Shown piece after piece: positions 4,903 to 6,058 of a DNA stretch of 6,058 nucleotides. A program made the position numbers and the translations under genes. The DNA lies in contig JAMWCO010000096.1 of assembly GCA_023818785.1 (NCBI GenBank), positions 1 through 6,058 on the forward strand, given 5' to 3'. Each line of letters opens with the position of its first letter. The stretch's first letter is position 1. Source of the stretch: Candidatus Omnitrophota bacterium. Its GTDB lineage: Bacteria > Ratteibacteria > UBA8468 > B48-G9 > JAFGKM01. A model generated the notes under the pieces. It was not told the DNA's origin, made no database searches, and saw only the letters and a list, made by a program, of their open reading frames with translations.

Positions 4903-6058
4903 TCACTCCTTTTTTTCAATAAATTTAATATCCTTTTGTAAATTCCTCATCTTTTCTTCTATCTCATCTTTTTTTCTTTTTTCTTTTTCAACTACTTCTT
5001 TTGGTGCTTTTGTTAAAAATTCTTTATTCTCTAATCTTTTATTAATATTTTCAAGTATTACTTCTAATTTTTCTATTTCTTTTAATCTCTTTGTCTTTTC
5101 TGTTAAAACATCTATTATACCCTTAAATGATATGCCAAGTCTACCTGAATTAAGATGCCTCACAAAGAAATCCTGTTCATTAATATTTCCTGTTTCAAAT
5201 TTTTTTATTTCACTTATTCCTGCCAACTTCTTTATTATATTCTCCTCAAGTTTTTCTAAATCACCCTCATAGAAACAATCTACTTTTTTTTCTAATGGTA
5301 TTTTAAAACTTGCTTTCATATCTCTAATTGCTACGATAATCTCTCTTATTTCTTCAAATCTTTTACCTATTTTTTTATTAGAATAACCTTTATAAGATGG
5401 CCATTTACTTATAACTATACTTTCGCTATCAAGTTCAATATAATTTTTCAAGTTTTGCCATATCTTTTCAGTAATAAATGGAATGAATGGATGTAAAAGT
5501 TTTAATATAGTAATCAATACTTCAAATAAAACAGGTATAACAACTTCTTTTAGATAGCCAGTATCTTGATAAACCTTTGAGATTTCAATATACCAATCAC
5601 AAAAATCATGCCAGAAGAAGTCATATAAATTATTTAATGCTTCATTAAAATAAAATTTTTCAAGTGAATTGTTAGTTTTTTTAATTATTTCATCAAGAGA
5701 TGAAAGTATCCATTTTTCAGGGAGATATATATTTTCTTTTTTTGACAAAAACTCTACTTTTTTTATATTCAATTCTTCACATCTTTTTAATATATATCTT
5801 CCTGCATTCCATATTTTATTTGTAAAATTCCTTCCTTTTATATAAAAATCAGAAGTTAGAAAAACATCTTGACCAAATGCAGTTAAAGAAACTAATCCAA
5901 ACCTTAAACTATCTGCTCCATATTTTTCAATTATTTCAACAGGGTCTATGACATTACCAAGAGATTTGCTCATTTTTTTACCACTGGAATCTCTCACAGT
6001 TCCATGAATATAAACATTCTCAAAAGGAATATCTCCCATAAATTCAAGTCCTGCCATG
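4903..6058 (-). CDS. valS: Valyl-tRNA synthetase, C-terminal part (cut by the right edge of the window)
   Basis: This is the C-terminal part of a class Ia aminoacyl-tRNA synthetase that charges tRNA-Val with valine in the cytoplasm. The frame is open to the window edge. The first Met seen (4903-6057 frame) is internal, because it falls in the family stretch Met-x-Gly-Leu-x-Phe-Met-Gly just before the second catalytic signature, so the Rossmann core with the HIGH motif and the editing domain lie outside the window. Counting from that Met, KMSKS is at residues 28-32, followed by GNVIDP and EKYGADSLRFGL. The anticodon-binding helical domain includes HDFCDWYIEISK (150-161) and LHPFIPFITEKIW (188-200). 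From about residue 300 there is a ValS-type C-terminal coiled-coil arm, very rich in Lys and Glu, with NSGRLGI at its start. ValS, not IleS or LeuS, is supported by this arm and by the FGQD segment after the KMSKS loop. The gene ends in TGA, two bases before the preferred rplU start, so it heads the visible part of a tight operon. Nothing suggests damage. Confidence 0.96.
   Translation of the reverse strand, partial: MAGLEFMGDIPFENVYIHGTVRDSSGKKMSKSLGNVIDPVEIIEKYGADSLRFGLVSLTAFGQDVFLTSDFYIKGRNFTNKIWNAGRYILKRCEELNIKKVEFLSKKENIYLPEKWILSSLDEIIKKTNNSLEKFYFNEALNNLYDFFWHDFCDWYIEISKVYQDTGYLKEVVIPVLFEVLITILKLLHPFIPFITEKIWQNLKNYIELDSESIVISKWPSYKGYSNKKIGKRFEEIREIIVAIRDMKASFKIPLEKKVDCFYEGDLEKLEENIIKKLAGISEIKKFETGNINEQDFFVRHLNSGRLGISFKGIIDVLTEKTKRLKEIEKLEVILENINKRLENKEFLTKAPKEVVEKEKRKKDEIEEKMRNLQKDIKFIEKKE
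4906..4910 (-). promoter_or_regulatory. Ribosome-binding site that decides the rplU start
   Basis: The minus strand reads AGGAG followed by five bases (TGAAA) and then ATG at 4898-4900. The Shine-Dalgarno sequence lies in the last sense codons of valS (Lys-Glu-stop), so valS termination and L21 initiation occur on the same few bases. The alternative GTG shares the final G of this motif and therefore cannot use it. Confidence 0.8.

Noticed and set aside
4904..4906. GTG as the start of rplU, giving a GTGA overlap with valS
   Set aside because: The AGGAG motif overlaps this GTG, leaving no spacer. The ATG two codons later matches the conserved L21 N-terminus and has a 5-base spacer.
479..6058. 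TGA-recoded genetic code (as in some candidate phyla or mycoplasmas)
   Set aside because: TGA ends four genes at expected C-termini next to the next gene's start, Trp positions use TGG where I checked, and no conserved motif is interrupted by TGA.
1..6058. CRISPR array, tRNA, insertion sequence, phage or defence system
   Set aside because: I saw no regularly spaced repeats, cloverleaf-like segment, transposase or integrase motif, or terminal inverted repeats. Nearly all bases are explained by housekeeping genes.

Overview
The window is AT-rich bacterial DNA in which every supportable gene lies on the minus strand, so transcription runs from the right edge (position 6058) to the left edge. 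Proteins are rich in Lys, Ile, Glu and Phe, as expected of a very AT-rich genome. TGA closes four genes (valS, rplU, hflX and the phosphohexomutase) at plausible family C-termini, so the code is the standard bacterial one and not a TGA-recoded one. The gene content is bacterial (L21, HflX, TruB, bacterial-type ValS), and the gene order differs from common model bacteria. Together with a glycoside-hydrolase remnant this would fit an uncultured, low-GC candidate-phylum bacterium, but I cannot name the phylum from these genes.

In transcription order the layout is as follows. The C-terminal part of valS (valyl-tRNA synthetase) is cut by the right edge. It is followed by rplU (ribosomal protein L21), hflX (ribosome-splitting GTPase), a DHH/DHHA1 phosphoesterase of the NrnA type, truB (tRNA pseudouridine-55 synthase), and an alpha-D-phosphohexomutase (phosphoglucosamine mutase or phosphomannomutase type). 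Five consecutive junctions are overlaps of 4 to 26 bases or a 2-base gap, so this is almost certainly one polycistronic, translationally coupled unit. Its theme is translation (aminoacylation, ribosome structure, ribosome rescue, tRNA modification) plus nanoRNA or cyclic-dinucleotide turnover, ending in a sugar-phosphate enzyme that may feed cell-envelope synthesis. The nrnA-truB pair keeps the order seen in the nusA-infB-rbfA-nrnA-truB cluster of many bacteria. rplU, by contrast, is separated from its usual partner rpmA (L27), and hflX sits in that place.

The left 478 bases contain no intact gene. Positions 350-453 hold a tiny reading frame that looks broken by a one-base deletion. Positions 1-311 hold a clear N-terminal piece of a cellulase-like glycoside hydrolase that hits a stop after a conserved Trp-Asp-Ala. 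A different frame then continues with what looks like a much later part of the same family, which points to a pseudogene with an internal deletion.

I see no tRNA, rRNA, CRISPR array, insertion sequence, integrase or convincing intrinsic terminator. I found no evidence for a new biological system. The most informative oddities are the decayed hydrolase, the unusual operon composition, and several overlapping start signals.
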